From Bacteroides sp. (GTDB lineage: Bacteria; Bacteroidota; Bacteroidia; Bacteroidales; Muribaculaceae): a stretch of DNA of 32,464 bases. The number at the start of each line of letters is the position of its first letter. The first letter of the stretch is position 1. The notes below the pieces were generated by a model that saw only the letters and a list, made by a program, of their open reading frames with translations, did no database searches and was not told where the DNA came from. Below are positions 17,047 to 25,001 of the stretch, in pieces. Position numbers and translations under genes: made by a program. The stretch lies in NCBI GenBank assembly GCA_014801235.1, contig JAAVEM010000050.1:1-32464 (forward strand). The letters are read 5' to 3'.

Positions 17047-19182
17047 ATGCGACCCGATTTTAAAACTATTGATATAACAAAAGATGCTTTCGGTGCTCAG
17101 CATGGTGCCGTAGCGCAAGGAGAAGACTGGATGACTCCGGAGCTTATTCCTGTAAAACCTATATATACAAAAGAGGATCTTGAAGGGATGGAACACCTTG
17201 ACTTCATGTCGGGTATACCTCCTTATCTGCGTGGTCCGTATAGCGCGATGTATCCTTTGCGCCCCTGGACCATCCGTCAGTATGCCGGATTCTCAACCGC
17301 AGCTGAATCAAACGCTTTCTACCGCCGCAATCTTGCGTCGGGACAGAAGGGTCTTTCAGTAGCATTTGACCTTGCCACTCACCGCGGATATGACGCTGAC
17401 CACGAACGCGTGGTGGGCGACGTAGGTAAAGCCGGCGTGTCGATCTGCTCAATCGAGGACATGAAGGTGCTATTCGACGGTATTCCTTTGAACAAGATGT
17501 CAGTGTCAATGACCATGAACGGAGCTGTGCTTCCCGTTCTTGCGTTCTACATCAACGCAGGTCTTGAACAGGGCGCGAAACTTGAAGAGATGGCAGGTAC
17601 TATCCAAAATGACATCCTCAAGGAATTCATGGTGCGTAACACCTATATCTATCCGCCGGAATTCTCGATGCGAATTATCGCCGACATCTTTGAGTACACC
17701 TCTCAGAATATGCCCAAATTCAACTCGATCTCAATTTCGGGTTATCATATGCAGGAAGCGGGCGCTACTTGCGACATCGAGCTCGCTTACACTCTTGCCG
17801 ACGGTCTTGAATATCTTCGCGCAGGTGTTAACGCAGGCATGGATATCGACTCGTTCGCTCCGCGCTTGTCATTCTTCTGGGCTATCGGCATGAATTTCTT
17901 CATGGAGATTGCCAAGATGCGCGCCGCCCGTATGCTATGGGCTAAGATTGTGAGCCAGTTCAATCCTAAAAATCCGAAGTCGCTCGCATTGCGTACTCAC
18001 AGCCAGACTTCAGGATGGTCGCTTACCGAGCAGGATCCGTTTAACAACGTAGGTCGTACTTGTATCGAAGCTATGGGCGCGGCTTTAGGCCACACTCAGT
18101 CGCTTCACACCAACGCGCTCGACGAGGCAATCGCGCTTCCTACCGATTTCTCGGCACGTATAGCCCGCAACACTCAGATTTATATTCAGGAAGAAACTTA
18201 TGTCACCAAGGCTATCGACCCGTGGGGCGGTTCATACTATGTAGAGGCTCTCACCAACGAGATCGCACATCGCGCATGGGAACATATCCAGGAAATCGAG
18301 AAACTCGGCGGCATGGCTAAGGCTATCGAAACCGGTCTTCCCAAGTTGCGTATCGAAGAGGCTTCCGCACGCACTCAGGCTCGCATCGACTCAGGCCGTC
18401 AGACTATTGTCGGTATCAACAAATATCGTCTTGACCATGAGGATCCTATCGATATTCTTGAAATTGACAATACAGAAGTGCGCAAAGAGCAGATCGAGCG
18501 ACTCAACGACGTTAAGTCTCATCGTGACGAGGCAGCTGTGAAGGCGGCTCTTGACGCAATCACTGAATGTGTTCGCACCAAGCAGGGCAACCTTCTTGAT
18601 CTTGCTGTTAAAGCGGCAGGCGTTCGCGCCACTCTCGGCGAGATTTCAGATGCGTGTGAAGCAGTGGTAGGAAGATATAAAGCAGTAATCAGAACTATAT
18701 CAGGAGTGTATAGCAACGAAACAAAACAAGATCCCGATTTCATCCGCGCTCAGCAGATGTGTGAGGACTTCGCAAAGCGTGAAGGACGCCAGCCGCGTAT
18801 CATGATTGCGAAGATGGGTCAGGACGGTCACGACCGTGGAGCGAAAGTAGTGGCAACGGGTTATGCCGATTGCGGTTTCGACGTGGACATGGGTCCCTTG
18901 TTCCAGACTCCTGCCGAAGCAGCCCGTCAGGCAGTGGAAAACGACGTTCACATTCTTGGCGTGTCATCTCTTGCAGCAGGACACAAGACTTTGATTCCTC
19001 AGGTTATCGAGGAGTTGAAGAAACTTGGCAGAGAGGATATCATCGTGACTGCCGGCGGAGTTATTCCGGCGCAGGACTATGACTTCCTCTACAAAGCAGG
19101 TGTTGCCGCCATCTTCGGTCCCGGCACACGTATTCCCGTATCGGCTATAAAGATGCTCGAAATTCTTAACGGCGAAGAATAA
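17047..19182 (+). CDS. mutB: methylmalonyl-CoA mutase large subunit
   Basis: 711 residues, the normal length. The N-terminus has the substrate-channel stretch [17 protein letters not shown] and the barrel carries [15 protein letters not shown] and [11 protein letters not shown]. The C-terminal B12 domain has DGHDRG (D593, H595, G598: the His that ligates cobalt), GVSSLAAGH and GGVIP. With MutA it forms the cobalamin-dependent mutase of the succinate-propionate pathway. The two genes share the promoter at 15089-15120 and a terminator after mutB. Epimerase and decarboxylase genes are not adjacent. Confidence 0.97.
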   Translation: MRPDFKTIDITKDAFGAQHGAVAQGEDWMTPELIPVKPIYTKEDLEGMEHLDFMSGIPPYLRGPYSAMYPLRPWTIRQYAGFSTAAESNAFYRRNLASGQKGLSVAFDLATHRGYDADHERVVGDVGKAGVSICSIEDMKVLFDGIPLNKMSVSMTMNGAVLPVLAFYINAGLEQGAKLEEMAGTIQNDILKEFMVRNTYIYPPEFSMRIIADIFEYTSQNMPKFNSISISGYHMQEAGATCDIELAYTLADGLEYLRAGVNAGMDIDSFAPRLSFFWAIGMNFFMEIAKMRAARMLWAKIVSQFNPKNPKSLALRTHSQTSGWSLTEQDPFNNVGRTCIEAMGAALGHTQSLHTNALDEAIALPTDFSARIARNTQIYIQEETYVTKAIDPWGGSYYVEALTNEIAHRAWEHIQEIEKLGGMAKAIETGLPKLRIEEASARTQARIDSGRQTIVGINKYRLDHEDPIDILEIDNTEVRKEQIERLNDVKSHRDEAAVKAALDAITECVRTKQGNLLDLAVKAAGVRATLGEISDACEAVVGRYKAVIRTISGVYSNETKQDPDFIRAQQMCEDFAKREGRQPRIMIAKMGQDGHDRGAKVVATGYADCGFDVDMGPLFQTPAEAARQAVENDVHILGVSSLAAGHKTLIPQVIEELKKLGREDIIVTAGGVIPAQDYDFLYKAGVAAIFGPGTRIPVSAIKMLEILNGEE

Positions 19183-19207
19183 TCTTCAGCACAGAGAATC
19201 CTATACT

Positions 19208-19244
19208 AAAAAACTGCGGCGTAATGACACGTCGCAGTTTTTTT
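19208..19244 (+). terminator. intrinsic terminator of mutA-mutB
   Basis: CTGCG (19214-19218) pairs with CGCAG (19233-19237), and CGT (19220-19222) with ACG (19229-19231) across one G-T. The stem is flanked by an A run on the left and seven T on the right, so it can act in both directions. Confidence 0.85.
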
Positions 19245-19367
19245 ATGCCTTGCCGTTTTGGATTTGTCGTGATAATCGGATTGATTTGCGAAGTATATAA
19301 CGGTTTCTCCGCTTGGTTTTTAAGGAAGTGATATTTACCCATATATTTTTCATCTAAATAATTGTTT

Positions 19368-20543
19368 ATGGCATCGATAAAAATCAAATTCCGCCCATCG
19401 ACGGTTGAAGGTAAAGCCGGTTCTGTATATTATCAGGTTATCCATAATCGGCAAGTCAGACAAATTCGTTCAGAGTATAAAGTGTTCAAAAAGGAGTTTA
19501 ATCAGCAGGACGGCGTGCTTGCCGAATTCGTGCGCGAAGACGTCGGGCGGCTCAACGGGATTGTCGCCTCATTGGATGCAAGTCATTGCGTTTATACCGC
19601 CGATGACGTGGTGACGGAATATCGTAAATATATGCGTGATTATTCGTTGGCTGGATATATGGAGATATTGATAAATAAACTCTATCAACGGAAACGCATA
19701 AGGACGGCAGAAACATATAGGGCGGCTCTCAATAGCCTGAACCGATTTCTGTCGGAGTCAGACGTTTACCGCGCGAATATTATGCTCGATTCAATATCGG
19801 CTGAGATGGTTGAAGATTATGAGGCGTTTCTTCAACATCGGGGACTGTCGCCCAACACTACGTCATTTTATATGCGCATTTTCCGTGCGGTTTATAACCG
19901 GGCTCTTGAGGAAACAGCGATTGAACCCCGAAATCCTTTTAGACATGTCTATACCGGTAATGAAAGAACGGTTAAACGGGCACTGCCGCTTGAAGCAGTC
20001 AAAAGGATAAGAATGTTGAGTCTGCCAAGAGGATCGGCGCTTGATTATTCCCGCGACATGTTCATGATGAGTTTCTATATGCGAGGAATGAGTTTCATAG
20101 ACATGGCTTATTTGAGAAAATCAGATCTCTCCAATGGATATGTCACATATCGTCGTCGCAAAACAGGGCAAGCTCTCACTATCAAGTGGACTGATGAGAT
20201 GCAGGAAATCATCGATAAATATCCTAAGAATATCACCCAATACATGCTTCCGGTCATTACTAACCCGAAGGCAAATGAACGTCATGCCTATCGCCGCTGC
20301 GGCAATCTCATAAATCGCAATTTGAAAACCGTAGCTCAAATGGCGGGGCTTAATATTCCGCTGTCGCTATACTACGCACGTCATAGCTGGGCTACTATCG
20401 CCAGGATGAAGGGAATTCCGCTGAGTGTGATAAGCGAGGGAATGGGGCATGATTCCGAAATGACGACACGTATTTATCTTGCGTCGCTTGACGTGTCGGT
20501 GGTCGACAATGCCAATTCGTTGATCATCTCATCGGTGTTATGA
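19368..20543 (+). CDS. tyrosine recombinase / phage-type integrase
   Basis: 391 residues from ATG 19368; a TTG two codons upstream is less likely. The order is the Bacteroidota one: an N-terminal arm-binding strand region (IKFRPSTVEGKAGSVYYQVI), a SAM-like core-binding domain (about 105-200, TYRAALNSLNRFL), then the catalytic domain. The catalytic set is R239 (FYMRGMSF), K in RRRKTGQAL, R in YYARHSWAT, H in GMGHDSE and the nucleophile Y370 (TRIYLASLD). The usual H of HxxR is Y, as in many Bacteroidota integrases. It is the most likely enzyme for integrating the element to its right; attL should be near 19245-19367. Confidence 0.9.
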   Translation: MASIKIKFRPSTVEGKAGSVYYQVIHNRQVRQIRSEYKVFKKEFNQQDGVLAEFVREDVGRLNGIVASLDASHCVYTADDVVTEYRKYMRDYSLAGYMEILINKLYQRKRIRTAETYRAALNSLNRFLSESDVYRANIMLDSISAEMVEDYEAFLQHRGLSPNTTSFYMRIFRAVYNRALEETAIEPRNPFRHVYTGNERTVKRALPLEAVKRIRMLSLPRGSALDYSRDMFMMSFYMRGMSFIDMAYLRKSDLSNGYVTYRRRKTGQALTIKWTDEMQEIIDKYPKNITQYMLPVITNPKANERHAYRRCGNLINRNLKTVAQMAGLNIPLSLYYARHSWATIARMKGIPLSVISEGMGHDSEMTTRIYLASLDVSVVDNANSLIISSVL

Positions 20544-20548
20544 CGCAA

Positions 20549-20589
20549 ATCAGGCGATAACCTCCACATCGGGATGGTTGCCGCCTGAT
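20549..20589. terminator. inverted repeat between convergent genes, candidate bidirectional terminator
   Basis: ATCAGGCG (20549-20556) and CGCCTGAT (20582-20589) are perfect complements. Inside them AACC (20559-20562) pairs with GGTT (20576-20579). The integrase ends six bases to the left and the leftward gene ends 30 bases to the right. T runs are short, so it might instead be a protein-binding site. Confidence 0.4.
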
Positions 20590-20618
20590 ATTGTAAACGT
20601 GTTTTATGTATATGTCTT

Positions 20619-20966
20619 TCAGTCTTTGCAATATTTCGCAGCAATAGCGTTGATCGCCTCATGGTCGAGGTCAGCCATTCCGCCGTCGCCAATTTTTATC
20701 AGGTTCTTCACGGGATAAAAATCGGGATTCTGCTCAACCTGATAGTCGGTAGCATCCTCTGCCGCAGCTCTTTCAGCGGCAGCGGCGTCTTCGATAGTTT
20801 CATCGGAATCGGCTATGTCAGAGAGCATCTGATCTTCGGTGATTACAGTGACGAAGAGTGTGACGGGATTAATTCTCAGTTTCAATTCAGGTTTTCCGGT
20901 GTAGGAGTATCCGATGTATTCACGTATTGTAATCGCGATATTGTCAGCTAATTCTTTTCGAGTCAT
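20619..20966 (-). CDS. small acidic prophage protein (115 aa), function unknown
   Basis: Start chosen at MTRKELADNIAITIREYIG; the frame is open 12 codons further upstream, but those bases belong to the structured element described separately. Residues 1-50 look like a small helix plus strands (YTGKPELKLRINPVTLFVTVI). Residues 55-85 are very acidic and alanine-rich (SDETIEDAAAAERAAAEDATD). The C-terminus has LIKIGDGGMADLDHEAINAI. It points leftward, convergent with the integrase, and stands alone after an upstream hairpin region. I think similar small proteins occur in other Bacteroidota mobile elements, but this is unverified. Confidence 0.6.
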   Translation of the reverse strand: MTRKELADNIAITIREYIGYSYTGKPELKLRINPVTLFVTVITEDQMLSDIADSDETIEDAAAAERAAAEDATDYQVEQNPDFYPVKNLIKIGDGGMADLDHEAINAIAAKYCKD

Positions 20967-20983
20967 AATTGTTGAATGTTTGG

Positions 20984-21189
20984 TTATTTTACAGTATAAC
21001 AATCGGCGGCGGCATAATGTTTGTGATAGCGCTTCTGATTGTCTCGCCCCCCAAGAACACCAAAGGCTGCAACGCCTCTTTTGACAGAGCGTTACAGCCT
21101 AAGTATCGGTAAATGTTAGACTAAGTCTTAATCCTCAATTGCAGCCTGCGCCGCAGCTAAAATCTAACATTTGCAGTGACTTACTGCAA
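20984..21189 (-). other. dense inverted-repeat element upstream of the leftward 115-aa gene
   Basis: Three hairpins follow each other. TTGCAGT/ACTGCAA is at 21171-21177 and 21183-21189. AAATGTTAGA/TCTAACATTT is at 21111-21120 and 21163-21172. GGCTG-C-AACGC is at 21065-21075 and pairs, with one mismatch, to GCGTT-A-CAGCC at 21089-21099. On the minus strand a 35-codon frame (21091 down to 20984) ends KRYHKHYAAADCYTVK but has no ATG, GTG or TTG start, and an overlapping frame ending MPPPIVIL is also open. This argues for a conserved RNA or leader element rather than a gene. No promoter is recognised. Confidence 0.4.
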
Positions 21190-21401
21190 TGCTGTACGCT
21201 CTCTGTACTCCAAGGATTTATGGCGTTTTGGATATCGTCCTCATATCTATTTATTTTGTATTTGTTGTCCGAAAAATTATTGTTTCTTTTGAATACAGAC
21301 GAAATACGGCGAATTTGACCGTTTTCCTTAATTTCTACCGCGTTTCGCCTCTTTGGTGGAGAGGACTTCATTTTTGAAAGCGAAAGACAACGACAGGGCA
21401 A

Positions 21402-21533
21402 TTATTTGATTCGGCAAATTTGCATGAAACTTTCCCAATCTTTCAACCCTTCTACTCTTGCAGCGTCTCGGCGTTCCTCAAAATCTTTATAGTCTTCGAA
21501 ATTTCTAAATATAGGTTTACATGTATTTGTCAT
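21402..21533 (-). CDS. small protein (43 aa) at the end of the leftward block
   Basis: Starts MTNTCKPIFRNFEDYKDFEE and ends SFMQICRIK. A strong GGAGAAG lies about four bases before the ATG, the best ribosome site in the area, and supports real translation. The peptide is charged and probably helical (RRDAARVEGLKDWESF). It follows the 44-residue gene by 11 bases, so both belong to one leftward operon. No family is recognised. Confidence 0.55.
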   Translation of the reverse strand: MTNTCKPIFRNFEDYKDFEERRDAARVEGLKDWESFMQICRIK

Positions 21534-21544
21534 ATATCTTCTCC

Positions 21545-21679
21545 TTATTCTTTATCGGATAATGTCGCCGTCTCACCCGGGTATAACCTATTCCAATAAA
21601 GTTCGAGGACGTATATCGGATTCCGATGCACAAGTTTGTATTCTCTCAGGCAGTAATCTGTCAATCGTTTTCCGATCAT
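21545..21679 (-). CDS. small protein (44 aa) overlapping the upstream membrane-protein gene
   Basis: MIGKRLTDYCLREYKLVHRN followed by PIYVLELYWNRLYPGETATL and SDKE. Its ATG overlaps the stop of the upstream 201-residue gene (ATGA), the sign of coupled translation. The segment RNPIYVLELYWNRLYPGE looks like the small accessory proteins that sit in Bacteroidota phage and plasmid operons. No domain is recognised. Confidence 0.55.
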   Translation of the reverse strand: MIGKRLTDYCLREYKLVHRNPIYVLELYWNRLYPGETATLSDKE

Positions 21680-22281
21680 TGCTCTGCTGCCTCTTGGATT
21701 AATGTTAAAAACTCTTTGAATCGATTTATTTTCTCATGATCTTTGATTTGTCCACATTTTAAGACTAATTCTTGGATCGTGCCTTTACCTAATTTTATGT
21801 CTTTTGAGTTGTTTAGTCCATCAATGATGGTTTTCAAGATTTTATTGATAGCATCCTTCGATTCTGTATTTTCAGGATGCATTGAAAATATTTTTATGGC
21901 ATTTATCCCGTGTGCTATCATTTTATATTTTAAAATATTCTTCTCATTTGATACAAATATTGCGGTCGCACTTTGCGAAAGCATACCTAATATTTTTGCC
22001 TGATCACACTCTATCTTGTCTTGCAGACCTTTCAAATTACGATTTAATTCTTCGCGAAGAGAGTCTATTTCCGAGACTTTTCTACTCAAATCTATTGCTT
22101 GGTAGATATTCCATCCTACTATAAGCGTAAACAATCCCGCCAAGATGGCAACAATGATTGCCTGATAATCAAAGTCTGTATTTTCGTTGTTTGGAAAAAC
22201 TCGGCAAGCGATAAACAACGCAAGCCCAAAAGCGAGCACTGCAAGCATATCTGCAAATACAGCGGCATATTTACGTATCAT
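21676..22281 (-). CDS. two-pass membrane protein with coiled-coil tail (201 aa)
   Basis: Two hydrophobic segments (about 7-28, YAAVFADMLAVLAFGLALFI, and 41-63, AIIVAILAGLFTLIVGWNIY) are followed by a coiled coil (IDLSRKVSEIDSLREELNRNL, about 66-95) and a helical soluble C-terminus of 100 residues. There is no signal peptide, so it probably sits in the inner membrane with the tail in the cytoplasm. It lies between integrase and repressor in the same direction as the repressor, so it is probably expressed in lysogeny. A superinfection-exclusion or sensor role is possible but unproven. Confidence 0.6.
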   Translation of the reverse strand: MIRKYAAVFADMLAVLAFGLALFIACRVFPNNENTDFDYQAIIVAILAGLFTLIVGWNIYQAIDLSRKVSEIDSLREELNRNLKGLQDKIECDQAKILGMLSQSATAIFVSNEKNILKYKMIAHGINAIKIFSMHPENTESKDAINKILKTIIDGLNNSKDIKLGKGTIQELVLKCGQIKDHEKINRFKEFLTLIQEAAEQ

Positions 22282-22310
22282 AATCTAATTAATTAAAGTT
22301 TATATGAGAT

Positions 22311-22460
22311 TTAGTTATAAAGATCATCATTGCTGAATCTATTTCGTTGTTCTTTCTTTTTCGCCAATTTTCTATTTCGTGCCAACTCTCGTCTTGCCTC
22401 AGCGAGCAAATCATATAATCCGTAGCAAAATATACTGCCCAGTCTCTGAATGAGTGGCAC
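22311..22460 (-). CDS. small basic protein (49 aa), GTG start
   Basis: A frame from GTG 22460 reads MPLIQRLGSIFCYGLYDLLA, then a strongly basic helix (EARRELARNRKLAKKKEQRN) and RFSNDDLYN, ending at TAA 22311. GGAGA occurs 13 bases upstream and again directly before the GTG. The frame closes with a stop just upstream, so no ATG start is available. The hydrophobic N-terminus plus basic helix suggests a membrane- or nucleic-acid-associated peptide. The start is uncertain. Confidence 0.45.
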   Translation of the reverse strand: MPLIQRLGSIFCYGLYDLLAEARRELARNRKLAKKKEQRNRFSNDDLYN

Positions 22461-22505
22461 TCTCCAGTAGCTTAATCTCCGATGTTATTAAATTTAACAT
22501 TGCTT

Positions 22506-23039
22506 CTATTCCGGAATTTTGTAGGTCATATCGAACACTCCAATTCTTGTGGCTTCTTGTTTATTGATTCCTAACGTCTTTAAACATTCCTCGCTTAAAT
22601 ATATATCAGCGCCATCCTTTTCCTTTTTACGTCCAGACTTTACTATAATCGTGACATAAATATGCGAGCCGCCAAATTCATGATTGTAGAAAAGCGTTAT
22701 ATGATCCTGATTCTTTAAGCCATGAGGATTGTTTGGGTATACAGTCGCATAGAAACCTGTGTTATTATAATTAGCACCAACTTTACATGAGATACCATCG
22801 CTCGGTCTTTGAATAAAATGCCTTACGACAGTGTTATTATCGTGTTCTAACGCATTGAGTTCTGTACGTAACGAGTCAATACTTGATTTTAATTCTTCAA
22901 ATCTTTTTGGAAGGCTGAAATGATTGTTGTATATATAACCGAAAATGCCTAATATTGTACTGACGATTAGACTTATAATAACGCCCTGTACTATAACGCT
23001 GGCAGTTATGTGTTTATATGCGGTTGACCTCGAATCCAT
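22506..23039 (-). CDS. membrane-anchored coiled-coil protein (177 aa)
   Basis: Start chosen at ATG 23039 (MDSRSTAYKH); a TTG at 23078 would add 13 residues and neither has a clear ribosome site. One membrane segment (ASVIVQGVIISLIVSTILGIFGYIY, about 13-37) is followed by a short coiled coil (RFEELKSSIDSLRTELNALE) and an extracytoplasmic-looking beta domain (ISCKVGANYNNTGFYATVYPN ... YNHEFGGSHIYVTIIVKSG). It resembles the plan of the 201-residue neighbour: anchor, coil, small domain. The function is unknown. Confidence 0.55.
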   Translation of the reverse strand: MDSRSTAYKHITASVIVQGVIISLIVSTILGIFGYIYNNHFSLPKRFEELKSSIDSLRTELNALEHDNNTVVRHFIQRPSDGISCKVGANYNNTGFYATVYPNNPHGLKNQDHITLFYNHEFGGSHIYVTIIVKSGRKKEKDGADIYLSEECLKTLGINKQEATRIGVFDMTYKIPE

Positions 23040-23122
23040 AATGCGATTATAGGGATTTATTTTTCTTGTAGTTTTCAATCAGTTAACTCGGTGCTGTTTT
23101 TGCTTAATCAAATTTTTTAAGG

Positions 23123-23455
23123 TCAGCGGGATTCAAGCAACCTGACAAATTTTTCATAATCCTTGTCATTCACGCAATTGGGGCAGAATGATATTTCGTA
23201 TGTCGGGACATGCCTGTGGAAAAAATCAATACTGTCAATTTTTATCCTCTCTGACTTCCATCCCTTGTAATTCAGTTTTGGACATTTCCTTGATGCGTGC
23301 ACGGTATGGCAAGGATCGACATACGCATATTCCCCAAGTTTCATATCCTTTGCCGCATTTGCTTTCACGATATCAGGATATTTCCAGATAGCCACAGCTA
23401 TAATGCACGTAAGAGAGCTGACTGCCAATAACCATTTAAACCTTTTGTCACTCAT
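23123..23455 (-). CDS. single-pass membrane protein with Cys/His metal-site-like motif
   Basis: 110 residues. One membrane segment (FKWLLAVSSLTCIIAVAIW, about 6-24) is followed by a small domain with YVDPCHTVHASRKCPKL and later SFCPNCVND. The Cys and His residues (C-H-x2-H-x4-C, then C-x2-C) could bind a metal such as zinc. Its start overlaps the upstream membrane gene by eight bases, so it is co-translated with it. It may be an anchored sensor or assembly factor; no family is named. Confidence 0.55.
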   Translation of the reverse strand: MSDKRFKWLLAVSSLTCIIAVAIWKYPDIVKANAAKDMKLGEYAYVDPCHTVHASRKCPKLNYKGWKSERIKIDSIDFFHRHVPTYEISFCPNCVNDKDYEKFVRLLESR

Positions 23456-23876
23456 GCTCGTATGCGCTTCCTATTGCAATAAATGAATATGCACCAAAGA
23501 ACCATGCGGTTTCGGCGAACCAGGAAATGAAAATCAGCCAAGTCAAAATTCCTCCAATAGAAGATGCCACATTATACAGGAAATACCCCCAGCTCACGAT
23601 GAAATATATAGCCGGCAACAGCAAAATCCATCCCAAGGCTTTGCTTCCCTTCATCAAATAAACAGCCGGGATTGCAGAAATAGTAGCCAAGAATTGGAAA
23701 ATGCCTATTATGAGCGGCAATCCGATTACCCAAAAGGCAAGCGCCCATCCCCACGTCCAGTTGAAAAATATCAAATAGCGTGTTAGCCAAATTAATCCGG
23801 CTTCAATTGCCAACATAATCAGCACGGTATAAATAAGCCCCAATGCAGATTTGCTTAATGTCTTTAATGCTCCCAT
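23448..23876 (-). CDS. four-pass membrane protein (142 aa)
   Basis: Almost entirely hydrophobic, with four segments (about 12-36, 43-72, 80-100 and 105-132) rich in Trp and aromatic residues (FFNWTWGWALAFWVIG; TWLIFISWFAETAWFFGAYSF). Between segments two and three is a short basic loop (MKGSKALG). No catalytic residues are seen. It starts one base after the stop of the 106-residue membrane protein, so the pair is translated together and could form one complex. Confidence 0.6.
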   Translation of the reverse strand: MGALKTLSKSALGLIYTVLIMLAIEAGLIWLTRYLIFFNWTWGWALAFWVIGLPLIIGIFQFLATISAIPAVYLMKGSKALGWILLLPAIYFIVSWGYFLYNVASSIGGILTWLIFISWFAETAWFFGAYSFIAIGSAYEHE

Positions 23877-23877
23877 T

Positions 23878-24198
23878 TTAAATTTGTAAGATTAACAAAA
23901 CTACAGTAGCTATGAATGAAGCGGGGAACAGCCATGATGCGACGAGCTCCAAAATTGGAATAGGTGGAATTAATGTTTGAATAATAAATTTTACACCATA
24001 CGCCGCAATGGGTATCCACCAAGTGGTAAGAAAACACGCCCATATAAAGAGTCCTATAGTCGCAAAACCTCCAATCCCGGCACATACATTGAGATAGTTG
24101 AAAAACGCTTTCGACCCTCCCCTGAACTGGGTGCATAAATGGGCTGTCAAAAACTGAAGAACCCCAGTCAAAACAAGAAAATAAATAAACAATTTCAT
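23878..24198 (-). CDS. multi-pass membrane protein (106 aa)
   Basis: Three or four hydrophobic segments (1-20; about 36-72 as one or two passes; 84-105). The first resembles a signal anchor (MKLFIYFLVLTGVLQFL). A polar loop QFRGGSKAFF separates the first two. It begins 25 bases after the repressor gene ends, so it is probably on the repressor transcript and made in the lysogen, as expected for lysogenic-conversion or superinfection-exclusion genes. No known family is recognised. Confidence 0.55.
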   Translation of the reverse strand: MKLFIYFLVLTGVLQFLTAHLCTQFRGGSKAFFNYLNVCAGIGGFATIGLFIWACFLTTWWIPIAAYGVKFIIQTLIPPIPILELVASWLFPASFIATVVLLILQI

Positions 24199-24222
24199 GG
24201 ATTAATATATTTATCGTGATAC

Positions 24223-24891
24223 TTATTTAAGGGCTACGCACAGTATAACCCGATACATCGCTCTGATAGTGCGTATCGGCACGTCAAAAGGGGTGTACCT
24301 CCCCGATGGATTCAATGACACGCACCGCACACAGTCCTTTTTGTCAGACTCGACCACCATCTTTATAACGAGACCATTAGTCGTATCGAGTACAAATACA
24401 TTCCCCCAGGGGATAAAGTCTCCTGGGTTTATCTGGCGCACATATACTTTTGATCCGTTAGGATATTCCGGCTCCATTGAGTCACCGCATACAGGCACAA
24501 CCCAGTCGATATTGGCTATCGGAGATATGACTCGCTCGCAATCTTCCCTCCTTACACCATCTTCTTCGAAGCCAACGAGGTTGCCTCCCATCGCCGACAT
24601 GGGGACGAGGTAAGTTACATACTTTTCAGGTACCTCATCTCTCATTGACTCAATATCTTCTCTACCTTCTGCCGATATATTCCCTGTATGTCTTAGCATC
24701 TCTCCTTCACCTGTGAGAAGCCAGTGTAGATTTATGTCGCAATTATCCTCAATACGCTTTAAAGTCTTTGGGCTTGTAGATTTATTAATTCTTCCCAAGA
24801 CTCCATTGCTGATAGAACACTGCCTCTCTAATTCTCGGAGAGACATGTGCTTAAAACTGAGGTATCGTTTTATTCTATCTTTAATCTCCAT
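24223..24891 (-). CDS. LexA/CI-like prophage repressor (HTH plus S24 peptidase)
   Basis: 222 residues. The N-terminal helix-turn-helix (MSLRELERQCSISNGVLGRI, about 16-35) is followed by a linker and an S24/S26 peptidase domain: GDSMEPEYPNGSKV with the catalytic Ser138, and GLVIKMV with the catalytic Lys177. This is the plan of self-cleaving phage repressors, inactivated when RecA filaments form after DNA damage. The usual Ala-Gly or Cys-Gly cleavage site is not obvious; SAMGGN near 99-104 is the nearest candidate. It is divergent from the early genes and faces an operator array in the 110-base gap. Confidence 0.88.
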   Translation of the reverse strand: MEIKDRIKRYLSFKHMSLRELERQCSISNGVLGRINKSTSPKTLKRIEDNCDINLHWLLTGEGEMLRHTGNISAEGREDIESMRDEVPEKYVTYLVPMSAMGGNLVGFEEDGVRREDCERVISPIANIDWVVPVCGDSMEPEYPNGSKVYVRQINPGDFIPWGNVFVLDTTNGLVIKMVVESDKKDCVRCVSLNPSGRYTPFDVPIRTIRAMYRVILCVALK

Positions 24892-24914
24892 ACATTAAGT
24901 GTTAAATAAATGTT

Positions 24915-24949
24915 AAATCTACACATGGAATGTAGATTAATGTAGATTT
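24915..24949. promoter_or_regulatory. operator array between repressor and early genes
   Basis: The half-site AATCTACA (24916-24923) is the exact complement of TGTAGATT at 24931-24938, and TGTAGATT is repeated at 24941-24948, ten bases on, one helical turn. The outer pair AAATCTACA/TGTAGATTT (24915-24923, 24941-24949) is also perfect. The array covers the -33 region of the rightward promoter, so repressor binding there would block early transcription. Confidence 0.8.
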
Positions 24950-24962
24950 CTTCTTATCTTTG
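24931..24962 (+). promoter_or_regulatory. prophage early rightward promoter
   Basis: TATCTTTG at 24955-24962 matches the -7 consensus exactly. The expected -33 position (about 24931-24934) falls on TGTA inside the operator repeats. Transcription would start near 24969, about 33 bases before the first early gene. Confidence 0.65.
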
Positions 24963-25001
24963 CACTATAAAGTTAGAAAGAAAGATTGAAATATCCAAAT
25001 T

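Noticed and set aside
21135-21401. 88-codon minus-strand frame ending LQMLDFSCGAGCN
   Set aside because: It starts at TTG within the 3' end of the 43-residue gene, has no ribosome site, and its end runs through the inverted-repeat element, so it is more likely non-coding.
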